From CAIMMJ01 sp037131955 (GTDB lineage Bacteria > Bacteroidota > Bacteroidia > UBA4408), in contig JBAXQC010000019.1 of assembly GCA_037131955.1 (NCBI GenBank), positions 1 to 39,659 of the forward strand: 39,659 bases of DNA, written 5' to 3'. The notes under the pieces were generated by a model, which saw nothing but the letters and a program-made list of their open reading frames with translations, was not told where the DNA came from and made no database searches. Position numbers and translations under genes: made by a program. Of this stretch, positions 25,345 to 34,192 are shown one piece after another. The number at the start of each line of letters is the position of its first letter. Within the stretch, counting starts at the first letter, position 1.

Positions 25345-28038
25345 ATGCTAAAAAAGTTTTTGCTTTTTTGTTTATTGTTTTCCTTCACCTATTCTTACGC
25401 AACCCACAACAGGGCAGGAGAAATAACATACAGGCAAGATACTGCAAATCCGTTAAAGTATTATTTTACGGTTATTACATACACTAAGGTTGGTCCTAAT
25501 ATTATTGCAGACAGGTGTGATTTGTTTTTATATTTTGGTAACAACAACAACGGTTGTTCCATTTTTGATAGCGTAAATTTACCAAGAACTAATGGGCCAT
25601 TGGGTTGTAATAGCGATTTCCACCCATCAAACACCGTTGGTAGAGGCGAACTCATCACTCCATCAATTAAAAAAAATATCTATCAGGGTAATTTTACCTT
25701 TAATGGTCCTGGAAATTATTGTTTAAGTATAAACGACCCAAATAGAAATGAAAGTATTGTAAATATTCCAAATTCTATTGATGTACAATTTTATCTCCAA
25801 AGTCAACTTACAATAAGTCCATTTTTAGGATTAAATAGTTCCCCAATTTTACTAAATCCACCAATTGATGATGCTTGCTTTTGCAAACGATATATTCATA
25901 ATCCAGGTGCTTATGATCCAGATGGCGATAGCTTGTCGTATGAATTAATTAATAACAGAGACCAATTTGGTTCACCTATAGATTGTTATTTTATTCCCAG
26001 TGGTGCAACAATAAATTCATTTACTGGAGATATGATTTGGACTTGCCCAGGAGCTAATACCACAAATTGTGTAGGGTCAAGTATTGGTGGTCTTGGTGAA
26101 TATAATCTTGCAATACTAATAACGGAGTGGAGGAATGGTATTAAAATAGGAAACGTTTTAAGAGACATGCAAATAAATGTTATTGGCGGCTGCCAAAACG
26201 ATCCTCCAATAATAGCTGCAAATGATACATGTGTTATTGCAGGTACCGTAATGAATTTGGCTATAAATGCTACCGATGTTAATTCCGATAACATAGAATT
26301 AACTTCAACTGGTTTGCCCTATCTTCTGTCGTCAAATCCTGCTTCATTTGAACAAACTTCAAATAATTTTGGCTCTGCATCTGCTGTTTTTAATTGGAAT
26401 ACCAATTGTTCTAACATCAATATTAACCCATATAAGATAAGCTTTAAAGCCAAAGACAATGCAACCAATCCATTAGTAGATATTAAAACAATAAATATAA
26501 CGGTTATTGCCCCCCCGCCAAACTTAGTTTCTGCATTGCCAGTTGGAACAAGTATAAATTTAAATTGGCTAGCAAGCGCTTGCCCTGATGTTGTTGGATA
26601 TAAAATATACAGAAGACAAGGAGAAAGTAGCTTTAATCCTAGTTATTGTGAAACAGGAATTCCAGCCGCTGCAGGTTATGAATTTATAAAATATATTTCA
26701 GGTAGCTCTACATTTAATTTTACTGATAATAATAACGGGATAGGATTGCTGCACGGATATGAATATTGTTATAGAATTTATGCAATGTATTCAGACAGCT
26801 CTAAAAGCAAGGCTTCAAATGAAATTTGTGCAAGGCTAAAAAGGGATGTACCAATAATTTATAAAGTATCGGTTGGTATAACAAGCACAACAAATGGAAT
26901 TGATACCATTGAATGGAAAAAACCAACTGAAATAGATCCTATTCAGTGGCCTCCGCCTTATTCATATAAAATTTATAGAAGAGAAAGTCAGGTTGAAAAT
27001 TTTGCACAAATTGCAACGCTAAACAACATAGATCAAACTCAATTTTTAGATACTCTAATAAACACAGTAAACTATATTCATTATTACTATATAGAAGTTT
27101 ACTCGGGAGAAAATAAAATTGGAAAATCCAATTTAGCCTCATCTCCATTTTTAAGTACTCAGGGTTCCGACAATGCAATTACCCTTACGTGGATTGCAGA
27201 AGTTCCTTGGTCAAATAATATTTATTATATCCAAAAGGAGAATATAAATAATCCAGGAGAATACTTACTTTTAGATTCTACCACGTCTTTATCCTACATA
27301 GAAAATGGACTAACAAATGGTAGAACATATTGCTACAGAATTATTACCTATGGAAATTATTCTGATACCGGATTTGTGCTTCCTTTAAGAAATTGGTCTC
27401 AACAAATTTGTGGAGTGCCAGAAGATAAAACACCACCTTGTCCTCCTAAAATAAGCATAAATGCTGACTGTGAAAATATTTTAAATACAATTAAAATTAG
27501 CGATTTAAATAGAGCTTGTTTTGACGATGCTATTGAATACAGAATTTTTTATGCACCTCAAAAAAATAATTCGCTAGATAGTATAGCTACCATTTATCAA
27601 AGGAATGATACCATTTATTATCACAACAATGATTCAATATCTATTGCCGGATGCTACTCTATAGCTGCAGTTGACAGTTTTGGAAATGTAAGCGATTTTT
27701 CTGACACTGTTTGTGTTGACAATTGTCCAAATTATGAACTGCCCAATGTATTTACTCCTAATTTTGATAATTTAAACGATTTACTTATTCCTTTTCCTTA
27801 TAAATACATTAAGGATATTGATTTGCAAATTTTTGACAGATGGGGAGGTTTAGTATTTAAAACTACCGATAAAAAGATACTTTGGGATGGCACAAATCAA
27901 GTTACCAAAAAAAAATGTGATGATGGAGTTTATTATTATATGTGCAGTGTAAACGAAATTAGGTTAGAACCTAAAGATCCAATTCTATTAAAAGGATTTA
28001 TACATATTATGGGTTCTAATCAAAATCAAAGTAAGTAA
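25345..28038 (+). CDS. Large adhesin-like protein with gliding-motility type B sorting domain
   Basis: 897 residues. The signal peptide ends near SYA (Thr follows, not Gln). Residues 20-290 form a Cys-rich N-terminal region of a kind common in Bacteroidota surface proteins (THNRAGEITYR, YDPDGDSLSYEL). A cadherin-like or Ig-like section follows at about 290-390. Then come three fibronectin type III-like modules at about 393-690 (WLASACPDVVGYKIYRR, YSYKIYRRESQVENFAQI, YCYRIITYG). Residues 793-893 are the gliding-motility-associated C-terminal domain (LPNVFTPNFDNLND, LQIFDRWGGLVFKT, WDG, CDDGVYYYM), the type B signal for the type IX system. It is probably a surface-exposed adhesin. The lipoprotein gene starts one base after its stop. 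Confidence 0.92.
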   Translation: MLKKFLLFCLLFSFTYSYATHNRAGEITYRQDTANPLKYYFTVITYTKVGPNIIADRCDLFLYFGNNNNGCSIFDSVNLPRTNGPLGCNSDFHPSNTVGRGELITPSIKKNIYQGNFTFNGPGNYCLSINDPNRNESIVNIPNSIDVQFYLQSQLTISPFLGLNSSPILLNPPIDDACFCKRYIHNPGAYDPDGDSLSYELINNRDQFGSPIDCYFIPSGATINSFTGDMIWTCPGANTTNCVGSSIGGLGEYNLAILITEWRNGIKIGNVLRDMQINVIGGCQNDPPIIAANDTCVIAGTVMNLAINATDVNSDNIELTSTGLPYLLSSNPASFEQTSNNFGSASAVFNWNTNCSNININPYKISFKAKDNATNPLVDIKTINITVIAPPPNLVSALPVGTSINLNWLASACPDVVGYKIYRRQGESSFNPSYCETGIPAAAGYEFIKYISGSSTFNFTDNNNGIGLLHGYEYCYRIYAMYSDSSKSKASNEICARLKRDVPIIYKVSVGITSTTNGIDTIEWKKPTEIDPIQWPPPYSYKIYRRESQVENFAQIATLNNIDQTQFLDTLINTVNYIHYYYIEVYSGENKIGKSNLASSPFLSTQGSDNAITLTWIAEVPWSNNIYYIQKENINNPGEYLLLDSTTSLSYIENGLTNGRTYCYRIITYGNYSDTGFVLPLRNWSQQICGVPEDKTPPCPPKISINADCENILNTIKISDLNRACFDDAIEYRIFYAPQKNNSLDSIATIYQRNDTIYYHNNDSISIAGCYSIAAVDSFGNVSDFSDTVCVDNCPNYELPNVFTPNFDNLNDLLIPFPYKYIKDIDLQIFDRWGGLVFKTTDKKILWDGTNQVTKKKCDDGVYYYMCSVNEIRLEPKDPILLKGFIHIMGSNQNQSK

Positions 28039-28039
28039 T

Positions 28040-28825
28040 ATGCTTAAAAAATATTGTATTTCAAAAATCGTTTTTTATTTCTTTTTGTTAGTTGCAGTTT
28101 TAACTACAGTTGTTTCTTGTAAGAAAAAAGAAGTTAGTGTAATCAGTGCAAGCCTAGTTAACGACACCGAAGATGTTGTTACAAATTCTACCGTTACTAC
28201 AGAATTAATTACAAATATTGTTTACGATAAAGAACAAATTGACCCCGAAAGTTCAACTTGGTATTTAAGAGATAACAAAGACAATGAAATGCAGGCATTG
28301 AGTAAGGAGTTAAAAAAAATTGTTTGGCAGCCTGAGGAACCGGGCTTGTATAAATTAGAAATTGTTGCATTATATAAAGATGGAATTAAAGTAAGAAGAA
28401 ACAAAGAAGTTCAAGTTTATCCTGATATTAATTATTTTAAGGAAAAAATTATTGGAAACTTCTCAGGGACTGCAAGGCCGCAATGGAATACTAATTTATT
28501 TTGGACATTAAATTTTAATGTAAGTTCTAATCTTGATTTTTCCACAACCTATACAAACATTCAATCAGAAGACTCTGTAATTGGAAATGGAAGATGTTTT
28601 TATTTTCCAAGTGACGTTTCATTCACTGGAAAAAAAATAAATTTTACTTCTGTTAATTCTGTTGGCATTGGCCAAGGTAGCATTTCATTAAAAGATACAT
28701 TGGGCGAAATTAAACAACATCAAATAGAAGATGCGGTTTTTGGAAACGATGGTAGAAATTTATCCTTTACATTTATCTTCGGTGAAGATCAAACTAAAAA
28801 AATAAAATACAGTCTCTCTAAATAA
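28040..28825 (+). CDS. Lipoprotein of unknown function, coupled to the adhesin gene
   Basis: 261 residues with a lipobox (TTVVSC, Cys27) followed by KKKE. Residues of about 35-125 look like an Ig/PKD-type module (TWYLRDNKDNEM, EEPGLYKLEIVALYKDG), and the rest (about 130-261) is beta-rich with no family I recognise. It starts one base after the adhesin stop, and its own stop shares a base with the ribE start (TAATG). Its product may be a membrane partner of the adhesin, but only gene order supports that. Confidence 0.72.
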   Translation: MLKKYCISKIVFYFFLLVAVLTTVVSCKKKEVSVISASLVNDTEDVVTNSTVTTELITNIVYDKEQIDPESSTWYLRDNKDNEMQALSKELKKIVWQPEEPGLYKLEIVALYKDGIKVRRNKEVQVYPDINYFKEKIIGNFSGTARPQWNTNLFWTLNFNVSSNLDFSTTYTNIQSEDSVIGNGRCFYFPSDVSFTGKKINFTSVNSVGIGQGSISLKDTLGEIKQHQIEDAVFGNDGRNLSFTFIFGEDQTKKIKYSLSK

Positions 28826-29415
28826 TGTTTACAGGAATTATAGAATGCAAGGGTCGGATTTTAGAAGTTTCTAAGGAAAATTCAAACTATATCTTTACGG
28901 TTAATTCGGATATCGGGCAAGAACTAAAAATAGATCAAAGTGTAGCACATGAAGGTGTTTGCCTTACGGTGGTGGAAGTTAAAGGTAATGATCATAAGGT
29001 TGTTGCTATTAAAGAAACAATAGATAAAACCAGTTTGGCAGAATGGAAAGTGGGCAGAGAAATAAATTTAGAAAGATGTATGCAAATGAATGGCCGCCTG
29101 GATGGCCATATTGTTCAAGGGCATGTTGATGGAACTGCAAAATTAATTGAAATTGAAAACAATAACGGAAGCTGGAAGTTTTTCTTTGAATTGTTTGAGC
29201 CAGAAAAATTTAATCATTTAATGGTAGAAAAAGGTTCAATTTGTATAAATGGAGTAAGCTTAACTTTAGTAACTGCAGATACTAATAAGTTTTCTGTTGC
29301 TATTATCCCATATACTTTCGAAAACACTAGTTTTTGTAATCTAGCAATTGGAAATATTGTAAATATCGAATTCGATATTATTGGAAAGTATGTTCAGAAA
29401 ATGATGAACAAATAA
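28825..29415 (+). CDS. ribE: Riboflavin synthase, alpha subunit
   Basis: 196 residues, slightly short but typical. It shows the two lumazine-binding barrels: 1-90 starting MFTGIIECKG, with HEGVCLTVVEV, and about 98-190 with GHIVQGHVDG and INGVSLTLVTAD. The enzyme makes riboflavin from two molecules of dimethylribityl-lumazine as a trimer. The start is translationally coupled to the lipoprotein gene. No FMN riboswitch or other riboflavin gene is nearby, so in this organism ribE is read with a surface adhesin operon rather than a rib operon. Confidence 0.96.
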   Translation: MFTGIIECKGRILEVSKENSNYIFTVNSDIGQELKIDQSVAHEGVCLTVVEVKGNDHKVVAIKETIDKTSLAEWKVGREINLERCMQMNGRLDGHIVQGHVDGTAKLIEIENNNGSWKFFFELFEPEKFNHLMVEKGSICINGVSLTLVTADTNKFSVAIIPYTFENTSFCNLAIGNIVNIEFDIIGKYVQKMMNK

Positions 29416-29444
29416 AAAAGGGATTACATAAGTGTAACCCCCTT
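29414..29444 (-). terminator. Terminator between ribE and aconitase
   Basis: An imperfect stem (TTACA/TGTAA closed by GGG/CCC, with the loop TAAG at 29429-29432). Read on the minus strand it is followed by six T residues (29419-29414), so it fits the aconitase transcript; on the plus strand the T-run is weak. Confidence 0.55.
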
Positions 29445-29465
29445 GTTTAGAACAAACATTTAAAT

Positions 29466-31730
29466 TTATTTTACAGAAGCTCTAATAATGTTTAAGGCTC
29501 CACCTGCTTTAAACCATTCTATTTGTTGAGCATTGTAAGTGTGATTAACTTTTATCTCATCTTTGCTACCATCCTTATGGTTAAAAACCAATGATAAGTG
29601 AACTCCAGGTGAGAATGTAGAGAGTCCATTTATGTCAATAGAATCATCTTCTTGTATTTTAGAATAATCATTTTTGTCGGCAAAAGTCAATGCTAACATT
29701 CCTTGTTTTTTTAGGTTTGTTTCGTGGATTCTAGCAAATGATTTTACCAAAACAGCTCTTACGCCCAAGTGCCTTGGTTCCATTGCTGCATGTTCTCTGG
29801 AAGAACCTTCGCCGTAATTTTCGTCTCCTACTACAATTGATCCAATTTTATTTGCCTTGTAGTCTCTTTGAACTTTTGGTACTGAATCGTAATTACCTGT
29901 TAATTGATTTTTTACGTTATCGGTTTTATCGTTAAAGGCATTAACTGCACCAATAAGCATGTTATTAGAAATATTATCTAAATGTCCTCTGAATTTTAAC
30001 CAAGGACCAGCCATAGAAATGTGGTCTGTTGTACATTTCCCTTTTGCTTTTATCAAAAGTTTTAATCCAAGCAAATCAATTCCTTCCCATGGGGCAAAAG
30101 GTTCTAATAACTGCAAGCGGTCTGAGCTGGGAGATACTAAAACTTTTACATTGCTTCCATCATCTGCCGGTTTTTGGTAACCTGCATCTTTAACATCAAA
30201 GCCAAGCGGAGGTAATTCAAGTCCTTTTGGTTCGTCAAGTTTTACTTTCTCCCCTTTTTCATTGGTTAAATAATCAGTTAATGGATTAAAAGTTAAGTCT
30301 CCGGCAATTGCCATAGCTGTTACCATTTCTGGTGAGGCAACAAAAGAATGTGTATTAGGATTTCCGTCTGCTCGTTTGGAAAAATTTCTATTAAAAGAGG
30401 TAATGATTGAATTTTTTTCTTGTTTTTCGGCACCGTGTCTTGCCCATTGGCCAATACATGGCCCGCAAGCATTTGCTAAAACTACGCCTCCCATTTTTTC
30501 AAATGTTCCTAAATATCCGTCTCTTTCTACAGTGTATCTTACTTGTTCAGAACCAGGCGTAATGGTATATTCAGATTTTGCTATCAAATTCTTGTCAATA
30601 GCTTGTTGAGCCAAAGATGCAGCTCTTGATATATCTTCGTAAGAAGAATTTGTGCATGATCCTATTAATCCAACTGATAATTTTTGAGGCCAGCCATTTT
30701 CTTTTACGGCTGCTGCAAATTTGCTAATTGGCCAGGCTAAATCTGGCGTAAATGGTCCATTTATCTGAGGTTCAAGTTCTGATAAATTTATTTCAATTAC
30801 TTCATCAAAATAGTTTTGAGGATTTTCATAAACTTCTTTGTCTCCTCTTAGGTGTTCCGCAACATTGTCGGCAAGCGCTGCAACATCAGCCCTTTCAGTA
30901 CCTTTTAAATAGGATGACATTTTTTGATCGTAACAAAATATACTTGTGGTAGCACCAATTTCTGCACCCATATTGCAAATTGTTCCTTTGCCTGTACAGC
31001 TTAATGAATCGGCACCATCTCCAAAATATTCTAAAATTTTATCTGTTCCACCTTTTACTGTTAATATGCCTGCAACTTTTAAAATTACATCTTTTGCAGA
31101 AGCCCAACCACTTAACTTTCCTGTTAATTTTACTCCAATAAGTTTAGGAAACTTTAGCTCCCAAGGTAAGCCAGCCATAACATCACAAGCATCTGCACCT
31201 CCTACACCAATGGCAATCATTCCTAATCCACCTGCGTTTACTGTATGCGAATCTGTTCCAATCATCATGCCTCCAGGAAATGCATAATTTTCCAAAACAA
31301 CTTGATGTATAATTCCTGCTCCCGGTTTCCAAAATCCAATTCCATATTTATCAGAAACAGAAGCCAAAAAATCATATACTTCTTTGTTTTTATCTTTTGC
31401 TTTTTCTAAGTCGGCCACTGCACCAACTTCTGCTTGTATTAGGTGGTCGCAATGAACAGTAGAGGGTACTGCAACTTTTGGACGACCTGCTTGCATAAAC
31501 TGAAGTAAAGCCATTTGAGCCGTTGCATCTTGCATGGCCACTCTATCAGGATTAAAATCAACATAAGAGTTTCCACGTTCAAATGGTTTTGAAGGTAATG
31601 TTTCGGCCAAGTGAGAATACAGGATTTTTTCTGTGAGTGTTAGTGGTTTGTTTGTTAGTTTGCGAGCTGCTTCAATTTTTGTTGCAAGGTTATCGTAAAC
31701 CTTCTCGATCATTTTGATATCAAAAGCCAT
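29466..31730 (-). CDS. acn: Aconitate hydratase (mitochondrial-type)
   Basis: 754 residues, the size of the mitochondrial-type enzyme. The 4Fe-4S cluster ligands are Cys359 (IGSCTNSSYED), Cys422 and Cys425 (ANACGPCIGQW), with the spacing 63 and 3 of mitochondrial aconitase. Substrate blocks such as MIGTDSHTVNAGGLG (156-170), VGDENYGEGSSREHAA and LVKSFARIHETNLKKQG are present. It interconverts citrate and isocitrate in the citric acid cycle. It stands alone, convergent with ribE, with a possible -7 element upstream. Confidence 0.97.
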   Translation of the reverse strand: MAFDIKMIEKVYDNLATKIEAARKLTNKPLTLTEKILYSHLAETLPSKPFERGNSYVDFNPDRVAMQDATAQMALLQFMQAGRPKVAVPSTVHCDHLIQAEVGAVADLEKAKDKNKEVYDFLASVSDKYGIGFWKPGAGIIHQVVLENYAFPGGMMIGTDSHTVNAGGLGMIAIGVGGADACDVMAGLPWELKFPKLIGVKLTGKLSGWASAKDVILKVAGILTVKGGTDKILEYFGDGADSLSCTGKGTICNMGAEIGATTSIFCYDQKMSSYLKGTERADVAALADNVAEHLRGDKEVYENPQNYFDEVIEINLSELEPQINGPFTPDLAWPISKFAAAVKENGWPQKLSVGLIGSCTNSSYEDISRAASLAQQAIDKNLIAKSEYTITPGSEQVRYTVERDGYLGTFEKMGGVVLANACGPCIGQWARHGAEKQEKNSIITSFNRNFSKRADGNPNTHSFVASPEMVTAMAIAGDLTFNPLTDYLTNEKGEKVKLDEPKGLELPPLGFDVKDAGYQKPADDGSNVKVLVSPSSDRLQLLEPFAPWEGIDLLGLKLLIKAKGKCTTDHISMAGPWLKFRGHLDNISNNMLIGAVNAFNDKTDNVKNQLTGNYDSVPKVQRDYKANKIGSIVVGDENYGEGSSREHAAMEPRHLGVRAVLVKSFARIHETNLKKQGMLALTFADKNDYSKIQEDDSIDINGLSTFSPGVHLSLVFNHKDGSKDEIKVNHTYNAQQIEWFKAGGALNIIRASVK

Positions 31731-31754
31731 AATTATATTTTATATTAAGGGATG

Positions 31755-31762
31755 CAAATTTA
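31755..31762 (-). promoter_or_regulatory. Possible -7 element before aconitase
   Basis: On the minus strand TAAATTTG matches the Bacteroidota -7 box and would give a leader of about 20 bases. A second identical copy lies at 31788-31795. Neither has a clear TTG at the right distance, so this is weak. Confidence 0.3.
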
Positions 31763-31876
31763 AATTTAAATTACTAAATATTGCTATCAAATTTAAAGTA
31801 AAAACATAAAAAAATAATATAAATTGCGCCACAAAGAAACAGAGTTAATTTTTTAGTTATTCAATAGAACTATAAA

Positions 31877-31902
31877 TTGTTTAAAATAAAATTGTAGGTT
31901 TG
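31877..31902 (+). promoter_or_regulatory. Possible promoter of the small secreted protein gene
   Basis: TTG at 31877-31879, 15 bases, then TAGGTTTG at 31895-31902, a perfect -7 box with a slightly short spacer. The coding start is 18 bases further on. Confidence 0.4.
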
Positions 31903-31919
31903 GTAAGTAAGATGTTTAT

Positions 31920-32363
31920 ATGAAAAATAGAATATTATTATTTTTTTGCTTATTCATAAATTCTTTACTCTTATTTGGACAAGCTAAAATTAAAGACAGT
32001 TTTGTATTGAATTCAAAGGAGAAAAAACCTTTTATATTTTCTGTTATATCAAATACAGAGCCCCAATTGAAATCAACCGATACGTTAATTGTAAAGTTTA
32101 CTTTTAGCCTTTTAGGAGAAAATGAAAACGAAGGTTTAAATGAAAATTTTTATTCATTTAAAATGAAATATACCAAACAAAATTGTTTATTAGCTTCGCA
32201 AGCTTTGCCCGAAAATATTGTAAGTAAACTTGCCATAAACTCAGGAAAATTTCCTCCCAGCTACGAAGTTTTTGTAAAAGATAGAATTATAAAAAACATG
32301 AATTTAATTTTTAGGCAAATAGAAAGTGATATAAAATTAAAAAAGATTGGAAAATTTGAATAA
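31920..32363 (+). CDS. Small secreted protein, unknown function
   Basis: 147 residues. The signal peptide ends at LLFG, with Gln21 as first mature residue. The mature part has strands such as KPFIFSVIS, DTLIVKFTFSLLGE and NFYSFKMKY, then a helical end (IIKNMNLIFRQIESDIK). One Cys remains in the mature chain. No family is recognised. It lies between aconitase (divergent) and the toxin-antitoxin pair, which has its own promoter. Confidence 0.65.
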   Translation: MKNRILLFFCLFINSLLLFGQAKIKDSFVLNSKEKKPFIFSVISNTEPQLKSTDTLIVKFTFSLLGENENEGLNENFYSFKMKYTKQNCLLASQALPENIVSKLAINSGKFPPSYEVFVKDRIIKNMNLIFRQIESDIKLKKIGKFE

Positions 32364-32375
32364 TTGACAAATGTC

Positions 32376-32405
32376 TTTTGTTTTTAGAAAAAAGTCGTAT
32401 ATTTG
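32376..32405 (+). promoter_or_regulatory. Promoter of the Xre/RES toxin-antitoxin operon
   Basis: TTTTG at 32376-32380, 17 bases, then TATATTTG at 32398-32405, a perfect -7 box. A transcript would start near 32412, about 11 bases before the ATG at 32423. This also argues against an upstream TTG start at 32378, which lies inside the promoter. Confidence 0.6.
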
Positions 32406-32422
32406 TTCAAATATTTATAATT

Positions 32423-32851
32423 ATGGAGCCACTTCAATTAAATGATCCTCAAGTATCTTATGGAGCAATAGATGATTACGGAGTTTTTTCTTTCATAGAC
32501 ATGGTTAGGAAAGGAATAAAATTTAGCTTGTTTTCTAAGTTTGCGGGCAATATTCCATTCACACAAAACGATTGGTCAAATTTTTTACATATCTCTGAAA
32601 GAACATTACATCGCTATCAAAAAGAGCAAGGAACCTTTGATTCTCCTCAATCAGAAAGAATTTTAGAAATAGCGTTATTGTACAATAAAGGCAAAGAAGT
32701 TTTTGGAGATACAGAAAAATTTAATCTTTGGTTAGATTCAAATAATCTTGCTTTAGGTGGTATAAAACCAAAAAGTTTATTTGATAGTACCTTTGGAATA
32801 AATCTTCTAAAAGATGAACTTATTAAAATAGAATACGGTGTTTTGGCATGA
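32423..32851 (+). CDS. Xre/MbcA/ParS-type antitoxin
   Basis: 142 residues from the ATG at 32423. The N-terminal half holds an Xre-like helix-turn-helix (NDWSNFLHISERTLHRYQKE, about 49-68). The C-terminal half is the toxin-binding domain once called DUF2384 (KPKSLFDSTFGINLLKDELI, then KIEYGVLA at the end). This antitoxin type binds the RES toxin directly and represses its own promoter. The stop overlaps the toxin start by four bases (ATGA), so the two are co-translated. Confidence 0.9.
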   Translation: MEPLQLNDPQVSYGAIDDYGVFSFIDMVRKGIKFSLFSKFAGNIPFTQNDWSNFLHISERTLHRYQKEQGTFDSPQSERILEIALLYNKGKEVFGDTEKFNLWLDSNNLALGGIKPKSLFDSTFGINLLKDELIKIEYGVLA

Positions 32852-33312
32852 TTGTATTTAGATTGTGCAAATCAAAATTCTCTAAAGACTTATCCGGGAA
32901 AGGGAGCGAATTAAGCGGTGGAAGATGGAACAGCAAGGGAGTTGCATTAATTTATTGCTCAGAGTCTAGGGCATTATGTACAACAGAAATTGCAGTTCAT
33001 ACTTCTTTAGGAATAGTACCAAAAGATTACCAATTGATTTCGATTGAAATTCCGGATAATATAAAGCAGAAAGAAATTGCTGTGTCTAATTTACCAGATA
33101 ATTGGAAGAGTTTTCCTCCAACGCACTTTACACAATCGTTTGGAGACAATTTTGTTAAGGAAGATAAATACCTTGTTTTAAAGGTGCCTTCTGCGGTTGT
33201 GGAGGGGGATTTTAATTACCTTTTAAATCCAAAGCACAAAGAGTTCAGAAAAATTAATATTGTTGAGATTAAGTCCTTTTATTTTGATTCAAGATTGTTT
33301 AACAAGCACTAG
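32848..33312 (+). CDS. RES-domain toxin (NAD+-degrading)
   Basis: 154 residues. The three residues that name the family are visible: Arg26 (SGGRWNSKG), Glu47 (LCTTEIAVH) and Ser115 (KVPSAVV), with Tyr36 (LIYCSES) and the closing FNYLLNPKH block. Studied RES toxins of the MbcT and ParT type deplete NAD+ or modify a metabolic enzyme by ADP-ribosyl transfer, halting growth until the antitoxin is restored. All the key residues are intact, so the toxin is probably active. Base composition matches the neighbours, so it is not obviously a recent arrival. Confidence 0.92.
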   Translation: MIVFRLCKSKFSKDLSGKGSELSGGRWNSKGVALIYCSESRALCTTEIAVHTSLGIVPKDYQLISIEIPDNIKQKEIAVSNLPDNWKSFPPTHFTQSFGDNFVKEDKYLVLKVPSAVVEGDFNYLLNPKHKEFRKINIVEIKSFYFDSRLFNKH

Positions 33313-33350
33313 CATATTCATTCTTAATAACTATTGATAATTTATTTTTA

Positions 33351-33377
33351 TTTGGTGGAATTGCTCAAGTAGTTTTG
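33351..33377 (+). promoter_or_regulatory. Possible promoter of thyA-folA
   Basis: TTTG at 33351-33354, 15 bases, then TAGTTTTG at 33370-33377, a perfect TAnnTTTG. The leader would be about 10 bases. The spacer is short of the usual 17-23, hence moderate confidence. Confidence 0.45.
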
Positions 33378-33393
33378 TAATAATTAAAAGATA

Positions 33394-34188
33394 ATGAAAC
33401 AATACCATCAGCTATTAGAACATGTTTTAGAACATGGAGTAAAAAAAGAAGATAGAACAGGTACAGGAACAGTAAGTGTTTTTGGCTATCAAATGAGATT
33501 TAATCTTAATGATGGATTTCCGCTTTTAACTACAAAAAAAGTTCATACAAAATCTATTATTCACGAATTGCTTTGGTTTTTAAAAGGGGAAACAAATATT
33601 AAATATTTAACTGAAAACGGAGTAAGTATTTGGAACGAATGGGCAGATGAAAACGGAGAATTGGGTCCAGTTTATGGCTCACAGTGGAGAAGTTGGCCCG
33701 ATTCAAATGGAAAAAAAATAGATCAAATAAAAAATGTTGTAGATCAAATAAAAAAAAATCCCAACAGTAGAAGGTTAATTGTGAGTGCATGGAATGTAGC
33801 AGAGGTTGATAAAATGAAACTTCCTCCTTGCCATACTTTTTTTCAGTTTTATACTGCAAACAATAAATTAAGTTGCCAACTTTATCAAAGGAGTGCAGAT
33901 ATTTTTTTAGGAGTTCCATTTAATATTGCCTCTTATGCTTTACTTACAATGATGGTTGCACAAGTTTGTAACTTGGGTGTGGGCGAATTTATTCATACGC
34001 TTGGCGATGCTCATATATATACCAATCATATAGAACAGGTTAATCTTCAATTGTCTCGTGAAATCAGAGACCTGCCACAAATGAAAATTAACCCCAACAA
34101 GAAAGATATTTTTTCTTTTGATTACAGTGACTTTGAACTAGAAAACTACAATCCTCATCCAGCCATAAAAGCTCCTGTAGCAGTTTAG
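33394..34188 (+). CDS. thyA: Thymidylate synthase
   Basis: 264 residues, the length of the E. coli enzyme. The nucleophile is Cys146 in LPPCHTFFQFY, and the folate- and dUMP-binding blocks are intact: RTGTGTVSVFGYQMRF (21-36), WNEWADENGELGPVYGSQWR (80-99), QLYQRSADIFLGVPFNIASYA and GDAHIYTNHIEQ. It methylates dUMP to dTMP with methylene-tetrahydrofolate, giving dihydrofolate. The next gene recycles that product. Confidence 0.98.
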   Translation: MKQYHQLLEHVLEHGVKKEDRTGTGTVSVFGYQMRFNLNDGFPLLTTKKVHTKSIIHELLWFLKGETNIKYLTENGVSIWNEWADENGELGPVYGSQWRSWPDSNGKKIDQIKNVVDQIKKNPNSRRLIVSAWNVAEVDKMKLPPCHTFFQFYTANNKLSCQLYQRSADIFLGVPFNIASYALLTMMVAQVCNLGVGEFIHTLGDAHIYTNHIEQVNLQLSREIRDLPQMKINPNKKDIFSFDYSDFELENYNPHPAIKAPVAV

Positions 34189-34192
34189 TATT

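Noticed and set aside
25986..26294. 102-codon minus-strand frame inside the adhesin gene
   Set aside because: A shadow frame; the plus-strand protein is continuous and has recognisable domains throughout.
30946..31287. 113-codon plus-strand frame inside aconitase, and a similar one at 12243-12551 inside the thiolase
   Set aside because: Both are antisense to conserved catalytic regions and show only low-complexity composition.
31755..31795. AT-rich repeated TAAATTTG units before aconitase as a tandem repeat or binding array
   Set aside because: Only two exact copies 33 bases apart in a very AT-rich spacer; chance or promoter elements explain them.
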